From DASUPK01 sp963831605 (GTDB lineage Bacteria > Actinomycetota > Thermoleophilia > Solirubrobacterales > 70-9): a DNA stretch of 64,000 nucleotides. Below the pieces are notes generated by a model that had not been told where the DNA came from, did no database searches, and saw nothing but the letters and a program-made list of their open reading frames with translations. Location: assembly GCA_963831605.1 (NCBI GenBank), contig CAWHQR010000008.1, forward strand, positions 372,001 to 436,000, given 5' to 3'. The translations under genes and the position numbers were made by a program. The stretch's first letter is position 1. Every line of letters begins with the position of its first letter. Below, in pieces: positions 54,549-63,629 of this stretch.

Positions 54549-55648
54549 GCCGGGACGACCTCGGAGACGGGGGGCTGAGCGGGCTCTTGGCGCTGAAAAT
54601 CAGCGGCCGGCACTATGAGGAGAACCTGGCTCGTCTCGACCTGTTGTTCTCCTCCCTCACGCACCATGCTGCACCTGGATTGCTTGATGAGCTGCTCATT
54701 GTGGTGCGCGCCGATGAGCTCGACGTCATCAGGCGCCACCTCTCGCGATGGTCAGGATTGCCGCTGCGGATCGTCGTTGAGGACGAGCATTTCCCGGCCT
54801 TTCGCCGCTTCACGCGCCCATGGCAGATTCGCCCGTGGCAGCGCCAGCAGGTCATCAAGCTGAACGCCCCGGCCCTGACTTCATCGTCGTTCGTGCTGAT
54901 GCTCGACCCAGATGTGATCGCGGTTAAGCCGATCACCCGCGAGCTCTTGCTCCCACACGGCCGGGCGCTCCTGGAGCCTGAGCCGCGTAGCGTGCATCGC
55001 CGGTGGTGGAGGGATTCGGCCCACCTGCTCGATGTCGATCCCGGCCTCGAGCGACCTGGAATGAACGTGAGCCCAGCGCTGCTTTCAACCGCTGTCCTCG
55101 GCGAGGTTCACCGACGGCTGGAAACGGTCGCGGGCCGTCCCTGGATGGATGTCCTGCTGACGAGCTACTGCGACTGGACGGAGTACACGCTCTACCTATT
55201 GGCTGGAGAGCGGGCCGAGGGGCTTGAGCGCTACCACCTCTGGGCTGATGACCCCATGGCGCCCGCCCATCTGCACACGCACCCCGCCGTCAGCATCTGG
55301 GACTCCGCCACGGCGTCCCGGGCCCACCTGGAGCGACTGTTCACCTCCGGGGACCCCGGTCTCTTCGCGGTGGTTCAAAGCAACTCCGGCCTGCCCCCGA
55401 GCCTGGTTGCAGAAGTGGCGGAAAACCACTTCCCAGTCCAGAGCATGCGGACTGGTGGGCCGACCACGCGGGAGCGTCGCACCAGGCTGCAGGAGCGATT
55501 TCGCGTGGCCACGCGAATCGCCGCCCAGGTGGTCTATCGACTTCGCCGGGGTCTGGGCGGACGCCGGCGCCGTTCGCCTCGATCGGTGGACGCAGGCTCG
55601 TTCAGGGGTGGAGCAGACGAGGTGGCAAGCGGCGTCGAGAGGAGGTGA
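54545..55648 (+). CDS. DUF6492-type glycosyltransferase-like protein
   Basis: A 367-residue soluble protein. It opens with ALKISGRHYEENLARLDLLF, has a GT-like nucleotide region (LLIVVRADELDVI), WQIRPWQRQQVIKLNAP and a DxD-like LDPDVIAVKP. The second half (WTEYTLYLLAGERAEGLERY) also fits DUF6492 sugar transferases, an uncharacterised family of capsule loci. The assignment is from memory of that family's pattern. GTGA overlap with the Wzz-like gene. Confidence 0.75.
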   Translation: MSRDDLGDGGLSGLLALKISGRHYEENLARLDLLFSSLTHHAAPGLLDELLIVVRADELDVIRRHLSRWSGLPLRIVVEDEHFPAFRRFTRPWQIRPWQRQQVIKLNAPALTSSSFVLMLDPDVIAVKPITRELLLPHGRALLEPEPRSVHRRWWRDSAHLLDVDPGLERPGMNVSPALLSTAVLGEVHRRLETVAGRPWMDVLLTSYCDWTEYTLYLLAGERAEGLERYHLWADDPMAPAHLHTHPAVSIWDSATASRAHLERLFTSGDPGLFAVVQSNSGLPPSLVAEVAENHFPVQSMRTGGPTTRERRTRLQERFRVATRIAAQVVYRLRRGLGGRRRRSPRSVDAGSFRGGADEVASGVERR

Positions 55649-55655
55649 GGCCGAG

Positions 55656-56360
55656 ATGGGTCCCCGCAGGATGCTTGTGGGAGAGGAGAACTCTCTTGCG
55701 GAGCGGATGCGGCGTCGACGTTGGAAGATGATCTTGCGGCACATCCCTCGCCTGGCAGAGCTTCGAGTTGTGGATCTCGGCGGAACTGCTGTTTGGTGGT
55801 CGCGGGCGCCGGTCAGGCCCCGCCACGTCACTGTCGTGAATCTCCATGAGGCCGGCGAGGATGCCCCCGACGTGACCGCGGTTGAGGGTGATGCCCTCCG
55901 TGCCGACGACCTGCTCCGCGGTGAGGACTTCGACCTGGTGTTCTCCAACAGCCTGATTGAGCATCTCGGGGGCCATGGCCCTCGGGCCCGGCTCGTTGAG
56001 GTGGTCGAATCGCTGGCCCCCGCATACCTGATTCAGACCCCCTATCGCTACTTCCCCGTCGAGCCACATTGGATGTTTCCGGGTTTCCAATTCCTCCCAG
56101 TCTCAGCCAGGTCGTATCTTGCGCCGCGATGGCCGCTCGGTCACACGTACGGCTGGGATCCGGATGGCGCGGCGCGTGAGGTCATGTCGACGGAGCTTCT
56201 GTCCGCCTCCGAGATGCGCCAATACTTTCCGGAGGGCGAGATCGTCTGGGAACGCATAGCCGGCGTGCCCAAATCCATGACGGCGATCAAGTTCCGTTCG
56301 GCGGCGCGGCGTTGGTCACCGGGTCCCGAGCCGGTGACTTCGCTTTGCCCGCTTCCCTGA
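55656..56360 (+). CDS. SAM-dependent methyltransferase
   Basis: A 234-residue class I methyltransferase: LRVVDLGGTAVWWSRAP (motif I), NLHEAGEDAPDVTAVEGDA, FDLVFSNSLIEHLGGHG (post I, with the NSLIEH acid-base region), TPYRYFPVEPHWMFPGF. It likely methylates a sugar of the polymer. ATG 55656 has a GAGGAGG ribosome site. Its 3' end overlaps the convergent secreted-protein gene by 45 bases. Confidence 0.85.
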   Translation: MGPRRMLVGEENSLAERMRRRRWKMILRHIPRLAELRVVDLGGTAVWWSRAPVRPRHVTVVNLHEAGEDAPDVTAVEGDALRADDLLRGEDFDLVFSNSLIEHLGGHGPRARLVEVVESLAPAYLIQTPYRYFPVEPHWMFPGFQFLPVSARSYLAPRWPLGHTYGWDPDGAAREVMSTELLSASEMRQYFPEGEIVWERIAGVPKSMTAIKFRSAARRWSPGPEPVTSLCPLP

Positions 56361-57976
56361 CCGGTGACCAACCCGCCTCGTCAGAGGCGCGATGATGCCG
56401 ACGCCGATAAGCAAGACGGCCAGTGGGCCGCAGGTGATGGCCCAGAAGGTGGTATGCCGCGAGGCCGGGGGCTCAGCGCCTCCACCGCCACCGCTGGGGA
56501 GCCCGATCGGGGTTGCCGTCCTTTGGTGTGCGCTGGCACACCCCGATCGACCATCGATGCGGTAGATGTGAATCGCGTTCCCGTCGGCGAAGTGGTCGCT
56601 AAAGGAACCATCTCGGACCTGAACGACGCGGTTCTCGCCCAGGACCGCAGCCTCGGCGTTGCCGACGCACGGCAGCGAGAACCTCCCCTCCACAGACGAT
56701 CCAGCTGAGCCTGCGAAGACGTACAGGTTCGTCTGTGCTCTTCTTCTTCTTGCACTTCTTCCCATTCTTCGACTTGCATCGCTTCGGCTTAGCGGCTTTC
56801 TTCGCGTTCTTCTTCTTGCAGCTCTTGTGATGCTTCTTCCTGTTCTTCGACTTGCACATCTTCTTCGCGGTCTTCCCGCTCTCGGCCCACTTCACCATCG
56901 CGGTGGTCCCAGGCCCCTGAGACCAGCCGGAGGTGACAGTCGGGGAGTTGAGCACCGGAGCCAGCGACTTGATCTGCGCGTTGACCGACTTGGCCATCGC
57001 CCGATTGTCAGCGTAACCCTGGCCGAGAATCGTCGAGTCGGGGGTGCCTGGACCGAAGTTGTGGTCGAAGTAGATGATGCCTCGCGCTCCCGCGATGATC
57101 GACTGCCAGTCAGCGGCGCGGATCTCAGCCGGGAGGATTCTTCGCCCGCCCTGCGCGGCACTCTCGCTCCACGGCCAGCCGAGTTCCACGAAGGCCCAGA
57201 TGGGTTGGCGCTTGCCGTCCGTCGCGTCCAGCGCCCGCATCCTGTCGATCTGGTAGCCGTAGTTCGCGGCCCGCATGATCTTTGACTTGGGGATGGTCTG
57301 GCCGGCCTCGGGGAACCAAGGCGGGGCGGTCATGGAAGACCAGGGAATCGTGAACCAGTAGAGGTCTGAGGAAGTGACCTGCTGGAAGTTGTTGACGAAC
57401 TGAGCCGCTTCCGCGTCGGTTTCCCAGAACAGCACCCCTTGGCCGTAGTTGGAGTAACGGAGCCTGTTGTCCTGGGGCAGCCCGGCGATGGTGTTCTGGT
57501 TCTGCGTGTAGCCCGCACCGGGGCCGTGCTCCATGTCAACCTCGTCGCCCATCATCCAGCCCGCAGTCTCGGAGCCGAGACCGTTGAAGCGGGTGCGCTC
57601 GTCGGCCTGGATCAGCGTCCGTATCCCGGCCCGGCGGAGCAGTGCCTCGTCGGTGAACTCGGGGGCCTCCACGCCGACAAGGAGGTTCAAGCCGAAGTCG
57701 AGATAGGCATTGATGTCCGCCTGAGAGCCGGCCGGGCGAAGCCACGCTCCGATCGGGAAATACGATTTGTCCGTCGGCAGCCCATGCGAGAACCTCCCGT
57801 AGTAGTCCGACCCTCCGTCTACTGGCGCGATGGTCATGGCTTTGCCCCTTGTTCGTGGTCGCGGCCTGGACCGCCACCGCAGACGCAGCGAGCATCAGAA
57901 CAGCGAGCACCAGAATGAAGGCGACCCGCGACGCTGGTTGGGATGAACAGCGCCCAGGTCGCAACCCCTCACCCAC
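56316..57976 (-). CDS. Secreted TIM-barrel-like protein with Lys/Cys-rich tract and C-terminal helix, two frameshifts
   Basis: Read as one protein of about 550 residues: signal peptide (VAFILVLAVLMLAASAVAVQ), then after a shift near 57840 a barrel-like domain (SYFPIGAWLRPAGSQADINA, GWMMGDEVDM, ITVxx-like FVELGWPWSE, GIIYFDHNFGPGTPD) that resembles bacterial glycoside hydrolase-type barrels. It has a 40-residue tract almost entirely Lys, Cys, Ser, Arg (KSKNRKKHHKSCKKKNAKK), then after a shift near 56740 a C-terminal domain and a membrane helix (FWAITCGPLAVLLIGVGI) with basic tail. Both shifts rejoin coherent sequence. The enzymatic role is unknown. Confidence 0.7.
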
Positions 57977-58043
57977 TCCGCTCGGGTACCCGCTTCACGA
58001 CCTGCACGCTACTGGGTCTGCGGGAGGGCCTTTATGGCTCAAG

Positions 58044-58820
58044 CTAGGCCGCGTACCGAGCCCGGGGGAGGGTCACATCGGGTTGATCGGGAGCATTTGT
58101 CCGGTCGAGCGGGTGCGGGAAGGCCGAGGCGAAGCCCGTCGGAACGGCTCTGTCCTTGCGTAGAAGCGTCATCTCGAGTACACGCGGGACGACGAGGCGG
58201 CCCTTACGCACAGACTTGCCGTAGTTGTTGGGATGATTGTGGACGATGTAGAAGTCCTGACACAGGCGAGCGAATACCGCCTCGACGATCCGCAGCGCAT
58301 GCTTGTCCAGCAGTCGCTCAAGGTCGTGCAGTTCAACGACCATGATGCGAAAGCGGCGGAGGACGTCAGCTGAGGCATCGAGCAAGACGTGCCACTCGGC
58401 GCCCTCGATGTCCATCTGAAGCAGCAGGTCGCCGGGCGGCGCATGCTGCCCGACCCAGTCGTCGAGCCTGATCGTCGTTGCGTCGTTGATCACGCCAAGG
58501 AATTTCCCAGTGAAGTGCACTCCTTCGATGGGAGATTCGCGGACCGAACCGTCGGCCAAGAAGCAGGGGACCCCACGCGCCAGGACGTCCGTCTCGAATG
58601 GAGCCCAGGCGTCGACGCCCGGGGAGAAGCACGCGACAATGCCTTCGAGGTCATCGGGAATCAGATATCCACCATCTCCCTCCGACCCCAACCGGATCAG
58701 CGGCTTGTCGGTGGTGAGCGGGCGAATTTGCTCGATGAGCCGGTGGACGGAGGCCAACTCGGACTGCTTTCCCAGGGTGAGCCCCGCGTTGAGCGATGCA
58801 GTGACGATGGCGTGCTTCAT
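58044..58820 (-). CDS. FkbM-family methyltransferase
   Basis: A 258-residue FkbM-like methyltransferase. The SAM region is LIRLGSEGDGGYLIPDDL, the FkbM core has LDDWVGQH and LLLQMDIEGAEWHVLLDAS, and the ending includes YIVHNHPNNYGKSV. FkbM enzymes O-methylate sugars or polyketides; here a methylated sugar on the polysaccharide is likely. ATG 58820 chosen; the upstream extension is not family-like. Confidence 0.87.
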   Translation of the reverse strand: MKHAIVTASLNAGLTLGKQSELASVHRLIEQIRPLTTDKPLIRLGSEGDGGYLIPDDLEGIVACFSPGVDAWAPFETDVLARGVPCFLADGSVRESPIEGVHFTGKFLGVINDATTIRLDDWVGQHAPPGDLLLQMDIEGAEWHVLLDASADVLRRFRIMVVELHDLERLLDKHALRIVEAVFARLCQDFYIVHNHPNNYGKSVRKGRLVVPRVLEMTLLRKDRAVPTGFASAFPHPLDRTNAPDQPDVTLPRARYAA

Positions 58821-58974
58821 AGGTGGCCCATATCCAACGATCGTGAAATCGGCCAGCTTTCGTGGCGGCGCAACAAGTCCGCTTTCCTCCTGCTGACGCC
58901 GTCCCACCGGCGGGGATTCAGCCGCTCGGAACGGCGAAGCGCAGCCTCGCGCGTCGACCGCCTGCGTGGGACGA

Positions 58975-59655
58975 CTAGGAGCGCTCCTGAACCAGGGCGA
59001 CGGCTTCTCCGCGATCCCTGACCCCGAGCTTGCGCACGACCTCCGCGCTGTGGCGGCGCACCGTGACCGGGGAGATGTAGAGGCGCTCGGCGATGCGGGG
59101 CCCGCTCAGCCCATCGCACATCAGCCCCAGAACCTCCCACTCGCGACAGGTCAGATCGGCGCGGCCGTTCCTGCCCGCGATCACTCGCTTCCGGCCCTGC
59201 GTCTGCAGGTCTCGGACCAGCTCAGCCACGAGGAAGCGGGGAATCGCCGCTTCGCCCGCGAGCACGCCGCGGAGCGCGGGCGGGATCCGGTCCAGGTTCA
59301 TGCTCTTGACGAGAAATCCGGCCGCGCCCGCCCGGACGGCGTCGACCAGGTCGTCGCGATCCGCTGAGGCCGTCAGCACCACGACCAATGCCTGCGGGAG
59401 CCGCCTGGAGACCTCCCGCACGACGCGGATCCCGCCCCCCGGCATGCACAGATCCACCAGGCAGATCTGCGGCCGCTCGCGTACGGACACCTCGATCGCT
59501 GCGTCCGCGTCCGCGGCTTCCGCCCTCACCTCGAAGCCGGCGCCCTCGAGCAGTCGACGTAGCGCGGTCCGCGTGACCGGCTCGTCGTCGATCACGACAA
59601 TGGAGGGCTTGGGCTCAGCCTCGGTCAGCTGCACAGACGCTGTGCCAGCAGTCAT
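58975..59655 (-). CDS. NarL/LuxR-type response regulator
   Basis: A 226-residue intact regulator. The receiver has DDE (IVVIDDEPVTRTAL), the phospho-acceptor Asp in CLVDLCMPGG, Thr in VVLTAS and Lys in GFLVKS; the LuxR HTH is DLTCREWEVLGLMCDGLSGPRIAERL. It lies at the distal edge of the surface locus and has no kinase beside it. Confidence 0.9.
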   Translation of the reverse strand: MTAGTASVQLTEAEPKPSIVVIDDEPVTRTALRRLLEGAGFEVRAEAADADAAIEVSVRERPQICLVDLCMPGGGIRVVREVSRRLPQALVVVLTASADRDDLVDAVRAGAAGFLVKSMNLDRIPPALRGVLAGEAAIPRFLVAELVRDLQTQGRKRVIAGRNGRADLTCREWEVLGLMCDGLSGPRIAERLYISPVTVRRHSAEVVRKLGVRDRGEAVALVQERS

Positions 59656-59852
59656 CGAGTAACCAACGACTGCAACAGATGACCACTTCCGACTGCGCGC
59701 CCTGCCACGGGTTTCATCGGCTGAGTCTCGCCGCGTGCGACGAGAAAGTCAATCCCCGAAAATCGCACTTCTCAGCAGCCGAGCCCGACGGGCGCACACT
59801 TGCGTGCGCCGCCGGCACCGACTCCGCAAGAAGAGGAAAACTAAGTAGTGGG

Positions 59853-60359
59853 CTAGCCGGCCGGGGGCTTGTCTCCGCCGAGGCCGAGCATCCCCGGCCC
59901 GGTCGCGGCCGTCACCCGCATGAGCGCGCTCACCGGCGCTCCAGCAACCTTCAGCGCCGCGGCTCGGCCGGCGCCGCCGCGTCTGCGGGCCAGCTTCGGC
60001 CCGGTCTGACTGAGAAACGCCGCGATGGCCGGGAATGGCCGGAAGAAGACCGTGATCTCCTGGACCCGGTCCTCCTCGTCCAGATGGATCAGGTCGACTC
60101 CCTCCAGGGTCTTGCCCTTGATCTCACCGGTGAAATGGAGGATGTGCGGGTCGCCGGGGATCTCGTCGAGGTAGGTGAGCGGCCAGAGCTCCTCGAGCAA
60201 GACCGCGAACAGGTCGCCGACCTCGTCCCGCCCGGTGAAGGGCACCTCGAAGATCGGGGAGCGGAGGGCCACGTCTGGCGACAGGGCCTCGACGAGAGCG
60301 TCGTGATCGCGCGCCTCGAATGCCGCTCGGAACGGCGTGGGGGTCGTCGGGGCGCTCAT
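59853..60359 (-). CDS. SnoaL/NTF2-like fold protein
   Basis: A 168-residue protein with an N-terminal SnoaL-like (NTF2 fold) domain: FRAAFEARDHDALVEALSPDVALRSP, FTGRDEVGDLF, HFTGEIKGKTLEGVDLIHLDEE, IQEITVFFRP-like VQEITVFFRPFPAI. These proteins are small enzymes or binding proteins with unknown ligands. The C-terminus is Ala/Gly-rich. ATG 60359 preferred over 60377. Confidence 0.8.
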   Translation of the reverse strand: MSAPTTPTPFRAAFEARDHDALVEALSPDVALRSPIFEVPFTGRDEVGDLFAVLLEELWPLTYLDEIPGDPHILHFTGEIKGKTLEGVDLIHLDEEDRVQEITVFFRPFPAIAAFLSQTGPKLARRRGGAGRAAALKVAGAPVSALMRVTAATGPGMLGLGGDKPPAG

Positions 60360-60518
60360 GGCCGGATCATCCTCCATTCGGCCAAGGCACGCCGCGGGAA
60401 TCCCGCCACGTCAAATGATCGCCTGACTGCGAGTCGCTAGGGTGGGGATCGAGCCCTCCGAGGCCCGTGTGGACGTACGGTCGCGGCGACTCCATTCCAT
60501 CAGCGGAGGAGAGGTTTC

Positions 60519-61892
60519 GTGAACCGACGACGCGTCGCCCTCATCCAGTGAAACGCCACCGCGTCGCGGTTACGGACGTCGCCGCGGGCGCCGGTCTTTC
60601 CCTGGGTATTGCGCTCGGAGTGACGGCGACAGCCCAGGCGATGGACTACACGGTCGATCGCACCGACGATCCGGCCGGGCCCGGGGGATGTGTCCTGGCC
60701 ACACCCAACGATTGCTCGCTTCGCCAGGCCCTGACCAATGCCCAAAACGCCAACCGGCCGACCGTCGACCGCGTCCTGTTCCAGACCGGTCTGAGCGGCA
60801 CCATCACCCTGACATTCGCAGGGCTGTACGTCAGCGACCCGGTTGACATCGTTGGTCCCGGCGCGAACGTTCTTGCCGTATCAGGCGGCGACTTCCAGCG
60901 GGTTTTCGACACCGAGCAGGCCACATCGGGCGATCCGGTGACGATCTCCGGACTGACGCTCACACATGGGGATGGATCCGGTGTCGTTGGCGGCGGCGCG
61001 ATCTACAGCAAGCAGACAAATCTGACGATCGACAGCTCGACGATCTCGGATAGCAATGCAGGGGGGGCTCCGGACTATGTGGGCGGTGGGATCCGCCAGA
61101 AGGGCGGCCGGCTCCTGATCCGAAATTCCACGATCTCCGGGAACCGTGGCCTGCAATGGCGGCGGGGTGTACGCAACCAACGCCGGCGTGGGGCTCCAGA
61201 GCTCCACGATCTCCGGCAACACCGCCACCGGTACCGGCGGGGGGTCTGGCTACGGGTACGGCGGCGGTATCTGGTTGGACCAGGGAACCGGTTCGGCAAT
61301 GATCTTCTACTCGAGCACGATCGCCGGCAACCACGCGCACTACGGCGGCGGCATCAGCGCAGCCGTGGCGGACGATGCCAATGTCTTGGGCTCGACGGTG
61401 GTGGCCGACAACACCGCGACCTATGCGCCGGACCTCCGCAGCGCCGGGGGGACGACCTTCAAGCTCGCCTTCAGCCTGATCGAGTCGACAGAGGGAGCGA
61501 TCGTCGCCGACATCCCCCCATTCGGGGGCACGAACTTTCTGGGCACGGATCCACAGCTCGGCACCCTGGCCGCCAACGGCGGTCCTACCCAGACTCAGAA
61601 GCCATCGCTGACGAGTCCGTTGCTCGACAAGGGAAAGTCCCTCGTTGGCTTCTCCGATCAGCGTTCCCTCGCGCGGCCCTACGACGTTCCGAGCATCCCT
61701 AACAGCTCCGCGGGGGACGCCGCCGACATTGGCGCGGTCGAGCTTCAGGCAGCGGACTTCGTCCCGCCCGCAGCGCCCGCAACCCAGGCAGCGCCGGCCA
61801 CGCCGAAGAAGAAGTGCAAGAAGAAGCACAAGCGCTCCGCGCAGGCGTCAAAGAAGAAGTGCAAGGGAAAGAAACACGCCGGGCGTCGCTAG
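60519..61892 (+). CDS. Secreted right-handed beta-helix protein with Lys/Cys-rich tail, one or two frameshifts
   Basis: About 445 residues. A signal peptide (LSLGIALGVTATAQA) is followed by a CSLRQALTNAQN block, then repeated beta-helix coils with GGG turns (STISDSN, STISGN, STIAGN), typical of PMP/pectate-lyase-like surface proteins. The C-terminus is a basic Cys/Lys tract (KKKCKKKHKRS, KKKCKGKKH). The frame changes near 61148. The start is also odd: a strong ribosome site (GGAGGAGAGG) leads to GTG 60519, whose frame ends after ten codons at a TGA overlapping GTG 60548, where the long frame begins. Confidence 0.75.
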
Positions 61893-62449
61893 CGCCTGAA
61901 GATCTGCGGAAGCGTCAGTGGCCGGTGGCGGATGACCCGGGCCACCTCGTATCCGATCGTCCGGTAGGTCCCGTCCCTGGACACCGATTTGAAGAGGTCG
62001 TGGATCCACTGGCGGCTGAGGCCGAAGCGGATCAGGCCGTCCGAGAGGTCGACGAGGTCGGCTCGGCGGATCAGCTCGACCTCGGGGCCACGGTCCCACT
62101 GACTCCGGAGCTCGTGGTGCCGCTCGATCGCGTCGAAGCAGAGCTTGATCCGGCCATCGCCCCAGCCGTGCTCGCGAAGCAGCTCCGCCGTGAACTCCGC
62201 TCCCTCCGTGACGTAGACGCCGCCGTGGGAAGCAGCGTCATAGAGGCCGACGTCGTGGAGCAGGCCGGCGATCAGCAGCACCTCGCGATCGACCTTCGCC
62301 TCGCGAGCGGTGGCAAGACGGTCAGCGATCAGGAAGACGCGGAGCCCGTGGCGTTCCATCGCCCCGCCGCTCTCGCCGGTGACCTCCCGAAGCTTCTGGA
62401 GCGCGGCTACCTCGCTGTCGGTGCGGGCGAGGTCCTCGGCGCTCGTCAT
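61889..62449 (-). CDS. HD-domain phosphohydrolase
   Basis: A 186-residue HD hydrolase: MERHGLRVFLIADRL (first metal His), LLIAGLLHDVGLYD (HD pair), IERHHELRSQW and DLVDLSDGLIRFG (last Asp). It should be a metal-dependent phosphohydrolase on nucleotides or a similar substrate. ATG 62449 overlaps the ferredoxin stop (ATGA), so it is the fourth gene of the sucCD operon. Confidence 0.87.
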   Translation of the reverse strand: MTSAEDLARTDSEVAALQKLREVTGESGGAMERHGLRVFLIADRLATAREAKVDREVLLIAGLLHDVGLYDAASHGGVYVTEGAEFTAELLREHGWGDGRIKLCFDAIERHHELRSQWDRGPEVELIRRADLVDLSDGLIRFGLSRQWIHDLFKSVSRDGTYRTIGYEVARVIRHRPLTLPQIFRR

Positions 62450-62712
62450 TCCGAGCGGCGCAGCTCGGTGCCGTCGTAGAGCTTCTTGACGACGACGCCG
62501 CCGGGGGGCGCGGCCTCCACGCAGAGGTTGCAGAGCACGCACTCGTCGAGGTTCTGGCGGGCGATCGCGAGGCTCCCGTCGGACTCGTTCACGTCGAAGA
62601 TGTCGACCGGGCAGACCTCCTCGAGCTTGGTGGCGAGCGCGGTGTCGTTCGCCACCTCGCCGGAGACCTCCACGTCGATGAAGGTGCCCTCGAGCTGCTC
62701 TGCTTCGGCCAT
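62446..62712 (-). CDS. FixX-like single-cluster ferredoxin
   Basis: An 88-residue protein with one [4Fe-4S] ligand set: CVLCNLCVEAAPP (Cys58, Cys61, Cys64) and a remote Cys34 followed by Pro (VCPVDIFDV). This layout resembles FixX, which takes electrons in electron-transfer flavoprotein systems. It overlaps SucD upstream by one base and the HD gene downstream by four bases. The partner is unknown. Confidence 0.82.
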   Translation of the reverse strand: MAEAEQLEGTFIDVEVSGEVANDTALATKLEEVCPVDIFDVNESDGSLAIARQNLDECVLCNLCVEAAPPGGVVVKKLYDGTELRRSE

Positions 62713-63629
62713 CAGACCTTCGCTCCGAGCTTTTCCTTGACGGCGTCCGGGATCTCGTCGATTCGCTCGACCACGGGAATGCCGGCTTCCTCGAGTCGGG
62801 CGATCTTCTGGGTGGCCGAGTCCTCGGCGCCCTCCACGATCGTCCCGGCGTGGCCGAAGCTCATGCCCTGCATCTCCTCGTCGTCCATGAACTTCCCGGC
62901 CATGAAGGCGATGATCGGGAGCTTGGCGTCGTTGGCCTCACGCCAGTCGACGAGCTCGGCCTCCATCCGGCCGCCCGGTTCCGTGTAGATCACGATCGCC
63001 TCGGTCTGGTCGTCCTCTTCGAAGAAGGGCATCAGCTCGGCGTAGGTGGAGCCGATGATCGCGTCGCCGCCGATCGAGACCGCGGTCGATACGCCGAGAC
63101 CGGCGGCGGTGAGCGTGGAGGAGATCTCGGTGGTCATGCCGCCCGAGCGGGACATGACGCCGATCGATCCGGGCTCATACGCCTTGGCGGCGTCCTTGGC
63201 CGGGCCGCCGATGCCGCCCATCTTGGCCACGCCGGGGGCGATGATCCCGAGGCAGTTGGGACCGATGATCCGTGCTCCGCGCAGGTTGGCGAGCTCGACC
63301 ATCTGGGCGACGTCGCGGCGGGGGATGCGCTCGGTGACGATCACGATCAGCTTGATCCCGTTCTCGATCGCCTCGAAGACCGCGTCCTTGGTGAAGGCGG
63401 GGGGGACGGTGACGACGGAGCCGTCGATCTGGGAGCCGTGGTTCTCAACCGCCTGCTCGACCGTGTCGAAGACGGGCACGCCGTGAACGTCGCGGCCCTT
63501 GCGGCCCGGAGTGACGCCGCCGACGATCTTGGAGCCGTAGTCCAGGCACTCCTTGGTCAGGTTGACCGCCTCGCGCCCGGTGATGCCCTGGACGATGAAG
63601 GTGAAGTCCTCGTTGAGCAGGATGCTCAT
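62712..63629 (-). CDS. sucD: Succinate-CoA ligase (ADP/GDP-forming), alpha subunit
   Basis: A 305-residue SucD: TFIVQGITGREAVNLTKECL, GVTPGRKGRDVHGVPVF, RIIGPNCLGIIAPG, GVMSRSGGMTTEISSTL, and the phosphorylated His in MSFGHAGTIVEG. It catalyses the CoA-binding and phospho-His steps of succinyl-CoA to succinate. ATG 63629 overlaps the beta-subunit stop by four bases. Confidence 0.94.
   Translation of the reverse strand: MSILLNEDFTFIVQGITGREAVNLTKECLDYGSKIVGGVTPGRKGRDVHGVPVFDTVEQAVENHGSQIDGSVVTVPPAFTKDAVFEAIENGIKLIVIVTERIPRRDVAQMVELANLRGARIIGPNCLGIIAPGVAKMGGIGGPAKDAAKAYEPGSIGVMSRSGGMTTEISSTLTAAGLGVSTAVSIGGDAIIGSTYAELMPFFEEDDQTEAIVIYTEPGGRMEAELVDWREANDAKLPIIAFMAGKFMDDEEMQGMSFGHAGTIVEGAEDSATQKIARLEEAGIPVVERIDEIPDAVKEKLGAKV

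Noticed and set aside
59679..60440. A plus-strand frame opposite the SnoaL-like gene
   Set aside because: The product has no recognisable domains and mirrors the opposite-strand gene, which has a clear NTF2-like pattern.
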